Assembly: GCF_045310695.1 (NCBI RefSeq)
Contig: NZ_JBJIAA010000010.1
Location: forward strand, 142,072 to 206,071
DNA: 64,000 nucleotides
From: Clostridium_S neuense
GTDB lineage: Bacteria; Bacillota; Clostridia; Clostridiales; Clostridiaceae
Direction of reading: 5' to 3'
The notes beneath the pieces were generated by a model, which worked only from the letters and a program-made list of their open reading frames with translations, was not told the DNA's origin and did no database searches. Positions 14,937-23,900 of the stretch are shown piece by piece. Numbering within the stretch: position 1 is the stretch's first letter; each line of letters begins with the position of its first letter. The translations under genes were made by a program, and so were the position numbers.

Positions 14937-14965
14937 TTGAAATTATATTCTTTTAATAGTATAAT
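14937..14965 (+). promoter_or_regulatory. Promoter of the tRNA-Ser / SRP RNA unit
   Basis: TTGAAA (14937-14942), 17 bp, TATAAT (14960-14965), about 45 bp before the mature tRNA. Confidence 0.7.
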
Positions 14966-15011
14966 ATCATTGTTCTGCAAAAATATAATATGTAGAAATT
15001 AAATCATATAT

Positions 15012-15101
15012 GGAGAGATGTCCGAGTGGTTTAAGGAGCACGCCTGGAACGCGTGTGTAGGGGAAACTCTACCGAGGGTTCGAATCCCTCTTTCTCCGCC
15101 A
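15012..15101 (+). tRNA. tRNA-Ser (anticodon GGA)
   Basis: A 90-nt class II tRNA. Acceptor strands GGAGAGA / TTTCTCC pair with one G-T, followed by G and encoded CCA. The anticodon stem is CACGC / GCGTG with loop CTGGAAC, giving anticodon GGA (reads UCC and UCU). A long variable arm (GTAGGGG...CTCTAC) and the T-arm GAGGG-TTCGAAT-CCCTC complete the serine tRNA. It sits about 10 nt before the SRP RNA, a common arrangement in clostridia. Confidence 0.96.
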
Positions 15102-15110
15102 TTTAATCTT

Positions 15111-15381
15111 TGCTGTGCTAAACGGGGAGTTAGCGGTGCCTTGTACCTGCAATCCGCTATAGCAGGGTCTAATTCCTTGAATAAGGCTTTGATTTGTGGG
15201 GTCTGCCCTTTAAATGTTGGTGTTGATAATCGGGTCCCACGCAACGGAAAATCATGAACCCCGTCAGATCCGGAAGGAAGCAGCGGTAAGTGAAACTTTC
15301 CGTGTGCCGTGGATTAACCTGATTTGAGCCAACTTTAAAGGTAACGCTCATAAGTCAATGTCGAGTTCGAGGTGCACAGCA
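15111..15381 (+). ncRNA. ffs: Signal recognition particle RNA (large, Alu-containing type)
   Basis: The ends TGCTGTGC (15111) and GCACAGCA (15381) pair to close the molecule. The S-domain tip reads CCCCGTCAGATCCGGAAGG then AAGCAGCGGTAAG, the invariant Ffh-binding region. A length near 270 nt indicates the Bacillus/Clostridium type with an Alu domain, formed by the first 50 bases (GGTGCCTTGTACCTGCAATC). It targets membrane and secreted proteins cotranslationally. The mature ends are estimated from pairing. Confidence 0.95.
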
Positions 15382-15412
15382 TTTAATAATTGAATTTTAT
15401 TGTATATAACAT

Positions 15413-15439
15413 AAGATGCTTTACTAGGCATCTTTTTTT
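15413..15439 (+). terminator. Terminator of the SRP RNA
   Basis: Stem AAGATGC / GCATCTT with an 8-nt loop, followed by TTTTT. Confidence 0.9.
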
Positions 15440-15463
15440 GTAGTATTATAAACTTAAGAAATG

Positions 15464-15567
15464 TATAGTGAAACTAGCTCCGCTACAAACTACTTATGCA
15501 CTATAATCCCTTGAAAATTGGTATTTTGGAACATAAATAGTTTAAGTTTCGCAGTATTTTCACTATA
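15464..15567. repeat. 104-bp imperfect palindrome upstream of dnaX
   Basis: The terminal 10 bases TATAGTGAAA and TTTTCACTATA pair, and the inner arms (CTACAAACTACTTATG against CATAAATAGTTTAAG) pair imperfectly. It fills most of the space between the SRP terminator and dnaX. It could be a small non-autonomous insertion or a leader structure of the dnaX mRNA. Confidence 0.6.
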
Positions 15568-15650
15568 GATAAACAACTTGAAAAATTTTGATAAGTGCAT
15601 TTTAAAACTTTATGCAGTTAAATTATATAATACAGATAGAGGGTGGAAAT

Positions 15651-17288
15651 GTGGCATATACTGCTTTATACAGGGAATGGAGACCAAAAAGTTTTAAGGA
15701 AGTTGTAGGTCAGGAACATGTTACTGTTACATTAAGAAATCAGGTTAAGAATGGTAGAATAGCACATGCGTATTTACTTTGTGGAACTAGAGGAACGGGA
15801 AAGACTACTACAGCAAAAATTTTATCAAAAGCAGTAAATTGTCTTAATCCTAAAGATGGGGAACCATGTAATGAGTGCGAGATGTGTAAAAAAATAAATG
15901 ATGGTATAGCTATAGATGTTACAGAACTCGATGCGGCATCAAATAACAGTGTAGATGATATAAGAAATATAATAGATGATGTTCAATATCCACCCCACGA
16001 AGCTAAATATAAAGTTTATATAATAGATGAAGTTCACATGCTTTCACAGGGTGCAGTTAATGCTTTTTTAAAAACTCTTGAAGAGCCACCTAAAAATGTT
16101 GTATTCATACTTGCAACTACAGACCCACATAAGCTTCCTATAACTATTCTATCGAGATGTCAAAGATTTGATTTTAAAAGAATAAGAAAAGAAGCAATGG
16201 TTAGTAGACTTAGAGAAATAGTTACAGCTCAAGGAGTATTTTCAGATGATAAGAGTCTTAATCTTATAGCGAGGATGTCTGACGGAGCAGCTCGTGACGC
16301 AGTAAGCATTCTTGACCAAGCAATTTCAGTAGGAAATGGAAAGGTTGAGTATGAAAAAGTACTGGATATGCTTGGACTTGTTACTAATGAATATATATTT
16401 AAGCTTATGGATTGTGTTATAGATAAGAATGTTGAGGCGTGTATACGAACTATAGATGAAATTGTTTTTTCGGGCAAAGAAATAGGAATTTTTATAAAGG
16501 ATTTAATAGCTCATGTAAGAAACTTAATGATGATTAAGGTAAGCAAAAATCCAGAAGAGGTTTTAGATATGTCTTCTGAAAACTTAGAAATAGTTAAGGC
16601 GCAGTCTAAGAAAATAAGAATAGAGGAAACTATGCGATACATAGGTATACTTCAGGAAGCAGACGAGCAGGCAAGAAAAAGCAGCAACAGCAGGATATAT
16701 CTTGAACTTGCTATAATAAAAATGTGTAAAATTGAATATGATACATCTAATGAAATCATATTGGCAAGATTAAATAAACTTGAAAGAATAATAAAGAGTG
16801 GAAATATTGTAATAAATAGTAACAACACAAGTCATGAAAAGCAACCAGTAGCCAAAGCTCAAAATAAAATTAGTAGTGAGATACAGGCCCCTATTGAAGC
16901 TAATGATGGTGATGAAGATCTTCCAGTAAACACAGATGTTACCTTAGATGATGTTAAAAAAATCTGGAGAGATGCAATAGAAATGTTTAGGGCAAATAGA
17001 AATATGGTTATGGGTGCGCATTTAAGTAATGGCAATCCGGCTTCATGTAACAATGGTATCATAGAAGTGATGTTTGATAAGCAGTATAATTTTAGCAAGC
17101 AGCATCTTGAAAAGGTTCAAAATAATAAAAAGGTAGAAGAGGTTTTTTCTAGTTTACTGCACGGAAAGGTTAAAGTTGTATATTCCGTTCAAAGCGATGG
17201 AAACAATAAAAGTTTGAGTTCTGAAGATGCAGAAGACATAATAAAGAAAACTTTTGGTGAAGATAATGTTGATATTATTGATGAATGA
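15651..17288 (+). CDS. dnaX: DNA polymerase III subunits gamma/tau
   Basis: A 545-residue clamp-loader ATPase. It opens AYTALYREWRPKSFKEVVGQ, then has Walker A GTRGTGKTTTAKI, the zinc-binding Cys set (CEMCKK region), Walker B YIIDEVHML and sensor 1 LATTDPHKLP. The C-terminal 180 residues are tau-type with a low-complexity linker. I start at GTG 15651 because GAGGGTGG precedes it by four bases and homologues begin with this AYTALYR; a frame opening at 15612 lacks such a site. It is followed by ybaB and recR, the standard Firmicutes order. I looked for no programmed frameshift beyond noting A-rich runs. Confidence 0.97.
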   Translation: MAYTALYREWRPKSFKEVVGQEHVTVTLRNQVKNGRIAHAYLLCGTRGTGKTTTAKILSKAVNCLNPKDGEPCNECEMCKKINDGIAIDVTELDAASNNSVDDIRNIIDDVQYPPHEAKYKVYIIDEVHMLSQGAVNAFLKTLEEPPKNVVFILATTDPHKLPITILSRCQRFDFKRIRKEAMVSRLREIVTAQGVFSDDKSLNLIARMSDGAARDAVSILDQAISVGNGKVEYEKVLDMLGLVTNEYIFKLMDCVIDKNVEACIRTIDEIVFSGKEIGIFIKDLIAHVRNLMMIKVSKNPEEVLDMSSENLEIVKAQSKKIRIEETMRYIGILQEADEQARKSSNSRIYLELAIIKMCKIEYDTSNEIILARLNKLERIIKSGNIVINSNNTSHEKQPVAKAQNKISSEIQAPIEANDGDEDLPVNTDVTLDDVKKIWRDAIEMFRANRNMVMGAHLSNGNPASCNNGIIEVMFDKQYNFSKQHLEKVQNNKKVEEVFSSLLHGKVKVVYSVQSDGNNKSLSSEDAEDIIKKTFGEDNVDIIDE

Positions 17289-17359
17289 ACTTGTAAATGT
17301 TAAAATATAAAATATTGATACAAAAATAATTGAGGTTAATATAGGAGGTTTTTTTAATT

Positions 17360-17701
17360 ATGGCAAAAGGTGGATTCCCAGGAATGGGCGGAGGAAACAT
17401 GAATAATCTTATAAAGCAGGCACAAAAGTTTCAAAAGCAAATGGAAGATATGCAAAAAGATCTTGAAAATAAAGAATTTACAGCTACAGTTGGAGGCGGC
17501 GCTGTAAGTGCAACTGTTAACGGAAAGAAAGTTATTACAGATATAAAAATAAAACCAGAGGTTGTTGATCCTGATGATGTAGAAATGCTTCAAGATTTAA
17601 TATTAAGTGCATGCAACGAAGCTCTTAATAAAGCAGAAGAAGAAACTTCAGGAGAAATGAAAAAATTAACAGGTGGAATGAATTTACCAGGAATGTTTTA
17701 A
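17360..17701 (+). CDS. ybaB: Nucleoid-associated protein YbaB/EbfC
   Basis: A 113-residue small DNA-binding protein. A Gly/Met/Asn-rich start (GGFPGMGGGNMNN) leads to a long helix (LIKQAQKFQKQMEDMQKDLE) and the family beta-sheet core with VNGKKVITDIKIKPEVVDPD, then DLILSACNEALNKAEEE. The dimer binds duplex DNA as a tweezer-like clamp and is thought to aid recombination repair with RecR. AGGAGG lies ten bases before the ATG. It lies between dnaX and recR as usual. Confidence 0.96.
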   Translation: MAKGGFPGMGGGNMNNLIKQAQKFQKQMEDMQKDLENKEFTATVGGGAVSATVNGKKVITDIKIKPEVVDPDDVEMLQDLILSACNEALNKAEEETSGEMKKLTGGMNLPGMF

Positions 17702-17734
17702 GCAGTTGTCAGAGGGTAATTGATAGTTAGGGTG

Positions 17735-17762
17735 GATTTATCCTCCTTGCGTCGGATAAATC
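17735..17762 (+). promoter_or_regulatory. Intercistronic hairpin between ybaB and recR
   Basis: Arms GATTTATCC / GGATAAATC with a 10-nt loop. Only CTTTAATTT follows, so it is more likely an mRNA-processing or stabilising hairpin, or a weak attenuator, than a full terminator. Confidence 0.5.
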
Positions 17763-17787
17763 TTTAATTTGAAAGGGAAGTGGCATT

Positions 17788-18384
17788 ATGGAACTTTATC
17801 CTGTAGCGATCGAAAAATTAATAGAAGAATTTGCAAAGCTTCCCGGAATAGGATATAAGACTGCTCAGAGGCTTACTCTCTATGTTTTGAACTTGCCTAG
17901 AGACGAAGTAGATGAATTTGCCAATGCTCTTGTAAAAGCAAGAGGAACCATTAAGTACTGTTCTGTGTGTGGCAATTATACGGATACGGATCCCTGTGCC
18001 ATTTGCTCGAATCCTAATAGGGATAAGAGTACAGTGTGCGTTGTAGAAGAGCCTAGGGATGTAATTGCAATGGAAAAGGTAAGGGAGTACAACGGAGTTT
18101 ACCATGTTCTTCATGGTGCTATATCTCCAATGTCTGGAAAGGGTCCTGATTCTATAAGGTTAAGAGAGCTTATAAGCAGAATGAATGGAAGCATAAAAGA
18201 AGTGATAGTAGCAACAAATCCTAATGTAGATGGTGAGGCTACTGCCATGTACATATCAAAAATTTTGAAGCCACTTGGAGTTAAAGTTACTAGAATTGCT
18301 CACGGCATACCAGTTGGCGGTGATTTAGAGTATGCTGATGAAATAACTTTATCTAAGGCTCTTGAAGGAAGAAGAGAAATTTAG
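17788..18384 (+). CDS. recR: Recombination protein RecR
   Basis: A 198-residue recombination mediator that works with RecO and RecF to load RecA on gaps. In order: N-terminal helix-hairpin-helix (LPGIGYKTAQRLTLYVL), the four-cysteine zinc finger (CSVCGNYTDTDPCAIC), the Toprim domain (VCVVEEPRDVIAMEK), and the C-terminal Walker-like segment with GIPVGGDLEYADEITLSKAL. Length is standard. A GAAAGGGAAG site precedes the ATG, and the gene is part of the dnaX-ybaB-recR-bofA run. Confidence 0.97.
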   Translation: MELYPVAIEKLIEEFAKLPGIGYKTAQRLTLYVLNLPRDEVDEFANALVKARGTIKYCSVCGNYTDTDPCAICSNPNRDKSTVCVVEEPRDVIAMEKVREYNGVYHVLHGAISPMSGKGPDSIRLRELISRMNGSIKEVIVATNPNVDGEATAMYISKILKPLGVKVTRIAHGIPVGGDLEYADEITLSKALEGRREI

Positions 18385-18405
18385 ATAAACTATAGGAATA
18401 CTATT

Positions 18406-18445
18406 CCCAATTTATGTCTATAATTTTAATAGGATATAAATTGGG
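18406..18445 (+). promoter_or_regulatory. Hairpin overlapping the ribosome binding site of the DUF2508 gene
   Basis: CCCAATTTAT and ATAAATTGGG pair perfectly (10 bp) around 20 nt. The right arm runs directly into GAGGTTTTTT, so its last G bases are part of the GGGAGG ribosome binding site, and the structure also looks like a terminator with a T run. Confidence 0.55.
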
Positions 18446-18456
18446 AGGTTTTTTAT

Positions 18457-18720
18457 ATGAATAAAAAAGTACCTGGTAAGAAAAGCAGTTTAAGTATAGA
18501 GCAGAAAAAATTACTTTTAGCTATAGAAGAGGCCAGGCATGAATGGAAACAATGCTCAGAATATTTTGATGTGGTAAGTGATCCAAAGCTTATAGACTAT
18601 GCTATATATAAAGAAGCTGCGGCTAAATCTAGATATATGTATTTACTTATGCAAGCAAAAAAAATGGATATTAAGATGAGTGGCTACGATGAATGTTTAA
18701 AAGAAGCAAACTCTAATTAA
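18457..18720 (+). CDS. DUF2508 (YaaL-like) protein
   Basis: An 87-residue, mostly helical protein with EQKKLLLAIEEARHEWKQCS and YAIYKEAAAKSRYMYLLMQA. The position between recR and bofA and the size match the YaaL/DUF2508 family conserved in endospore formers; the function is not known. A hairpin overlaps its ribosome binding site. A family 2 repeat element starts 12 nt after its stop codon and separates it from bofA. Confidence 0.85.
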   Translation: MNKKVPGKKSSLSIEQKKLLLAIEEARHEWKQCSEYFDVVSDPKLIDYAIYKEAAAKSRYMYLLMQAKKMDIKMSGYDECLKEANSN

Positions 18721-18732
18721 ACGCTTACGAAG

Positions 18733-19030
18733 TAGATAGAAAACATGGAAGAATTGCTAATATCAAATTCATTCTGGCAAACTGGAAGTTAACTCAATGC
18801 ACAATTAAGGATGATTTACCTTTCGCTTTCCTTAGACAAATCTTACAACTTAATAGTATCAGCTATGCTGAATGCTATATTTTATAACATGTGCAGCTGT
18901 TAAGTTTTAGGTTTTTAACAGGGATAGCGGAGAAAATCATCCTTAATTGGGAACTGTGAGTTGTTTTAATTTCCAGTTTAGCATGAGGAATGTGATATTA
19001 ACAATTTTAATTTTCGAGCTTGTTCATCTA
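18733..19030 (+). repeat. Family 2 inverted-repeat element, copy a
   Basis: A 298-bp element that begins TAGATAGAAAAC and ends with the complement of TAGATGAACAAGC. The arms pair over about 100 bp (AATTGCTAATATC with GATATTAACAATT, AAACTGGAA with TTTCCAGTTT, CAATTAAGGATGATTT with AAAATCATCCTTAATTG). It lies between the DUF2508 gene and bofA. A second intact copy (296 bp) is at 56239. Confidence 0.8.
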
Positions 19031-19051
19031 AAATGATTGGGGGGATGAGGA

Positions 19052-19306
19052 GTGGAATATATAGGTTATTTTGTTATTGCAATTATAGTTATTTTAATTG
19101 TGGTTAAGCTTTTAGCCTGGCCACTTAAAATGTTGATAAAATTAATTATCAACGGTATTTTAGGTGCCATTTTGTTGTTTATTGTAAATATATTTGGAAG
19201 CTATTTTGGCTTGCAAATTGGTATAAATATAGTTACTGCACTTATAGCTGGGGTGCTTGGCGTCCCTGGAGTGATATTTTTAATTATTTTTAAACTATTC
19301 TTTTAA
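19052..19306 (+). CDS. bofA: Pro-sigma-K processing inhibitor BofA
   Basis: An 84-residue membrane protein with two or three helices: YFVIAIIVILIVVKLLAWPL, then LIINGILGAILLFIVNIFGS, and a conserved ending FGLQIGINIVTALIAGVLGV then PGVI. This closing motif is typical of BofA, which holds the SpoIVFB protease inactive in the forespore outer membrane until engulfment signals arrive. The start is GTG, preceded by GGGGGATGAGG. Its presence marks the organism as a spore former. A strong terminator follows. Confidence 0.9.
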   Translation: MEYIGYFVIAIIVILIVVKLLAWPLKMLIKLIINGILGAILLFIVNIFGSYFGLQIGINIVTALIAGVLGVPGVIFLIIFKLFF

Positions 19307-19333
19307 AAGTAATACAAATTTTAGTCGTTAATG

Positions 19334-19376
19334 AAAAGTGGCAAATGAAGGTTTATTTTATATTGCCACTTTTTTT
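19334..19376 (+). terminator. Terminator of the recR-bofA region
   Basis: AAAAGTGGCAA / TTGCCACTTTT stem, then TTTTT. It also faces the end of the M20 gene on the other strand. Confidence 0.9.
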
Positions 19377-19421
19377 AGTTAAGTAGTATATTTTTATATT
19401 AATGAGATTATTTTTTGCAAG

Positions 19422-20606
19422 TTATATTCTGGATACGGCTAATTCTTTTTTTGCTTCTTCTAGAATTTTAGGATTTTCATAAAGTTCTATCGCAGAGCAG
19501 CACAAAGCTTGCACAACCATAATTGCCTTTTCTTTAGCTTCAGCGCTGTTTACGTAATCGAGAAAATTTTCTTCATGAGGGCTTGTTTTGCCATCTCCAA
19601 CACCTATGTTTCCGTACATAGTTGGACACACATGACTTACATTTCCGAGGTCAGTAGAGCCAGAAGAATTTTTTATTTCTGCAAAATCTTTAATTCCACA
19701 TATCTCAAGGTTTTTCTTGGATATTTCCATAAGAGCTTTATTTACCCTTAAATCATCAAAAGAGTTCTCAAAGTTGCTAATTTCTAATTTTGCACCTGTC
19801 ATAAGAGCTGCACCTTTAGCACAATTTTTTACTCTCTCAGAGACTTTGTTAAGATAACTTCTTTTTTCTGATCTTACTTCAAATCTACAGGCACATTCAT
19901 CTGGTATTATATTTGGAGCATATCCACCTTGTGTTATTATTCCGTGTATTCTCACGTCTGATTTTAACTGTTGGCGTAGGGCACTTATTCCTGCAAAGGT
20001 TAAATTAACAGCATCAAGTGCATTTATACCTTCATCAGGTGCGGCAGCTGCATGACTTGCTTTGCCCTTAAACTTGAATTCAAAGGCATCCATTGCGAGG
20101 GAACATGAATTTAATGAAGAGGCTGAACTAAGATGCATTTGGAAAACAGCATCAATATCTTGAAAGGCTCCTCTATTTACCATATCAGCTTTTCTCCCAA
20201 CAGTTTCCTCTGCGGGTGTTCCTATAACTACAATTTTACCCTTAAAGTTGTCTTTTAATCTTGATAAAACTAAGGCAGCTCCAACTGTAATTGCTGCAAT
20301 CCAGTTGTGACCACATGCGTGAGCATTCTCTTTATTGGTACCGTACCCTGGAAGAGCGTCATATTCGGGAAGAAAAGCTATTTTTGGTCCATCATTATCT
20401 CCAAATTCAGCTCTAAAGGCAGTTTCAATTTCTAAGTAAGGATATTGTATTCTAAATCCATTTGCTTCAAGCAAATTTACTAAGTACTTTGAAGATAAAA
20501 ATTCCTTGTCTCCCAATTCTGGATTGCTAAATATATAGTCACTTATATTGATTATTTCATTTTTTAATTGTAGTGATATTTTACTTATTTTTTCTTCTAA
20601 ATTCAT
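19422..20606 (-). CDS. M20-family amidohydrolase (AbgB/HipO-like)
   Basis: A 394-residue metallopeptidase-type amidohydrolase. Metal ligands are visible in HACGHNW, GTPAEETVGRK, MHLSS and near the C-terminus SPHEENF. The dimerisation insert carries KGKASHAAAAPDEGINALDA. The set resembles AbgB (p-aminobenzoyl-glutamate hydrolase subunit) and related amidohydrolases that cut N-acyl amino acids; the substrate is uncertain. The start at 20606 is chosen because homologues begin close to it and AAAAGGAG lies upstream, although 11 nt away; the long upstream extension is AT-rich and non-conserved in character. No partner subunit is adjacent. Confidence 0.88.
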   Translation of the reverse strand: MNLEEKISKISLQLKNEIINISDYIFSNPELGDKEFLSSKYLVNLLEANGFRIQYPYLEIETAFRAEFGDNDGPKIAFLPEYDALPGYGTNKENAHACGHNWIAAITVGAALVLSRLKDNFKGKIVVIGTPAEETVGRKADMVNRGAFQDIDAVFQMHLSSASSLNSCSLAMDAFEFKFKGKASHAAAAPDEGINALDAVNLTFAGISALRQQLKSDVRIHGIITQGGYAPNIIPDECACRFEVRSEKRSYLNKVSERVKNCAKGAALMTGAKLEISNFENSFDDLRVNKALMEISKKNLEICGIKDFAEIKNSSGSTDLGNVSHVCPTMYGNIGVGDGKTSPHEENFLDYVNSAEAKEKAIMVVQALCCSAIELYENPKILEEAKKELAVSRI

Positions 20607-20959
20607 ATTCGTTGCCACTCCTTTTGATATTATTTTATAGCATGTACTAATTTTATATAAGTTTTCACATAAGTGCAATATTAAAATGACATTAAAATAA
20701 TACATATATTTAAACTTATTTAAAAAATAAACGATATTATAATTAAATATAAATAAATTTCTTGAGTTTAAAGAAAAATTATAAAATGGCAAATGACTTA
20801 TGATTTAGTATAGGTTATTTTATACACAAAAATTGAATAATGTAATCAAGCACATTGGTATTATCCCGTGGCAATTCCTATAAAAACTTATTTACTTTTT
20901 TATTTAAGGTATGTTAATGTTTAATTATAGTCGAATAAACATAGGAGAAAGAGTAATAT
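20607..20959. other. Divergent promoter region between amidohydrolase and kinase genes
   Basis: This is 353 bp of very AT-rich DNA that must hold both promoters. I could not pick out a convincing -35/-10 pair or a clear repeat; TTAATGTTTAATTATAG near 20916 may contain the kinase -10 box. Confidence 0.3.
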
Positions 20960-23900
20960 ATGCTTAAAAAGTATATTCATATTTTACAATTAATAATATT
21001 ATTATGTATTTTAATAGCAGTAACAATAGTTATTTCAAACCTTGGAAATGGCTATAGCTTTCTAAATATGGACAAGAATGGAGCGATGGATCTTAGTAGC
21101 TGGAATTTTAATAAAGCTAGCACTGTTAATCTTAATGGTAAGTGGGAGTTTTATTGGAAAAAGCTTTATACTTATGAGGATTTAAAAAATGGAAGTATGA
21201 AACCTGATATATATGCAGAGGTTCCGAGTGTATGGAATAACTACAAGGTTAATGGACACAATCTTTCTGGATACGGATATGCTACATATAGGCTTAAGGT
21301 AAAGGTTCCTGATGATAAGAAAATCATGGCGGTAAGAATAAGAAATATGTCGGCTGCTTATAAGTTATATATAGATAATAAGCTTATTGCTTCAAATGGA
21401 AAAGTTGGAACAAATGCTAGAGATTTTATTCCGCAGTATAGGACGGTTACAGCTAACTTTACACCGCAAAAGCATGAATTTAATGTAATTGTACAGGTAT
21501 CGAATTATTCCTATGCAAGAGGAGGAATGTGGTATCCTGTCAAGTTAGGTACTTCATATGGGATAAGTTCACAAAATGAGGCACTTATGATGAAAGATAT
21601 GTTTTTAATTGGAGCTCTCATTGCTCTTGCTATTTATTATATTAACTTTTTTCTCTTAAGGACTAAGGAACGAATAAATTTACTATTTGTACTAATATGC
21701 ATTATAGCAGCAGCAAGGTTATTTAATTATGGAGAATTTAATATACTTAGCTATGAAAAAACTGTTTTTTTGGAGTATTTTTTTGATTGCTTACTGCCAT
21801 TATTATTTCTTGTAATAGTAAATGAAATGCTTCCAAATAACATATCAAGAAAAAAGGTTGAAGGTCTTAAGCTTATTACTATGGCTGAGATTGGTATATT
21901 CATAGTATTTCCTGTACATATATATACCAGTTTTGTATATGTATTTGAGGCTGCATATACAATGTGCATATTGGTGTCTTTAGTGATAGCAATAAAAGCA
22001 TTTAAAATGAAAAAAAACAATTCATTAATTATAACAGCAGCATGTGTATTAATAGTAATAAGCTTTGTTAATGATATGTTATTTCAAAATAACGTTATTT
22101 TGCATATAAATGATGATATGTCTCCAATTGCTATTTTTATATCCATTATGCTTGAATCATTTGTTCTTTCAAGAAAGTTTGCAGATGCTTTTACACAATC
22201 TGAAAAATTGTCAAGCAAACTAGCTTCTTCGTTAAAAAAGGAAAAGGAAATGCAAGAACGACTTTTGAAATTTGACAAGTTAAAGGACGAATTCTTGGCA
22301 AACACCTCTCATGAATTAAGAACTCCGTTAAGTGGAATAATAAGTATTACAGAATCAATGATTAGAGGTGTGAATGGATCAATTAATGAAATGCAGGAAA
22401 AGGATTTGTCTATTATAGTGTCAAGTGGAAGGAGGTTATTAAATTTAGTAAATGATATATTGGATATATCAAAGCTTAAAAATAGAGATATAAAGCTTTA
22501 TGAAAAGAGCCTTGATATAAATAACATTATTAGCCCTATAGTAAATGTATTTAATTATTTAAATAGAAATAAGGCTGTGAAAATACTTATTGAAATTCCG
22601 GAAAATATCCCCTGCGTATTGGCGGATGAAGATAGATTTAAGCAGATTATATATAATCTTATGGGGAATGCTGTAAAGTTTACAGAGGAAGGATACATTA
22701 GAATATGTGCGTCTAGAGAAAATGATTATGTGAAAATAGTAATAGAAGATACTGGAGCAGGTATATCAAAGGATAAAATATCAAAAATATGGGAGGCCTT
22801 TGAACAAATCGATACTTCTATAACTCGCAAACATGGTGGAACGGGACTTGGACTTTATATTACAAAACAATTAATTGAACTTCATGGAGGGAAAATTACA
22901 GTAGAATCAGAATTAGGTGTAGGCTCAAAATTTATCTTCACTTTGCCAGTAAGTAATAATTTGCCTGATAGTTATCCAAAAACAGAGAATATAAACTTAC
23001 AATTTAAATATACTGATAAATTGTCTTTGCCAGAGAAGATAGTACAAAATGGGCATAGAATACTTGTAGTAGATGATGATATTTTAAATTTATATTCTAT
23101 AATAAATGCTTTAAAGCTTGAGGGGTACAATATTACACCTGTAAATAGTGGTATTAAAGCACTAGAAGAGCTTAAAGTAAATAACGATTACTCTTTAGTA
23201 ATATTAGATGTTATGATGCCCGAGATATCTGGCTATGAAGTATGTAGAAAAATAAGGGAACAGAAAACCATGTATGACTTGCCAGTGCTTATGTTAACCG
23301 CAAGTAATCAACAAAGCAGCATAGTTTTATCCTTTGAAGCAGGTGCAAATGATTTTCTTACGAAGCCTTTTGAACATAATGAATTATTAGCTAGGGTTAA
23401 AACTTTAGTAGAATTAAGGCAGGCGGTTTCAAAGGCATTAAATATGGAAATGGCTTTCTTACAGGCACAGATAAAACCTCATTTTTTATTTAATGTTTTG
23501 AACACAATTGCAGAGCTTTGCTATATAAAACCCAAATATGCAAGTGAAGTAATAGTTGATTTTGCAAGCTATTTAAGGACGAGCTTTAGCTTTGCGAATC
23601 TAGAAGAATTAATTCCATTAGAAAAAGAAATGGAGTATGTTGATACATATTTAAAGTTAGAAAAAGCTCGTTTTGGAGATAAACTTAAAATTGAGCATGA
23701 TTTAAAGATTAGTCGTGGAATTATGATACCACCTTTAATAATACAGCCTTTAGTAGAGAATTCTGTAATACATGGAATTAGAGGAAAATATGAAACAGGA
23801 TTGATAAAAATATCTGTAGTAAAAAAAGAAAAAGAAATAGTGATTAGTGTATGGGATAATGGTAAGGGCATTTCTAAAGATAAGATAGAGCAATTATTAG

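Noticed and set aside
14999..15351. Reading frames on both strands over the tRNA-Ser and SRP RNA
   Set aside because: The RNA genes explain this DNA fully; the frames are artefacts of structured RNA sequence.
15651..17288. Programmed frameshift in dnaX
   Set aside because: A-rich runs exist but I found no convincing slippery site with a following hairpin; not claimed.
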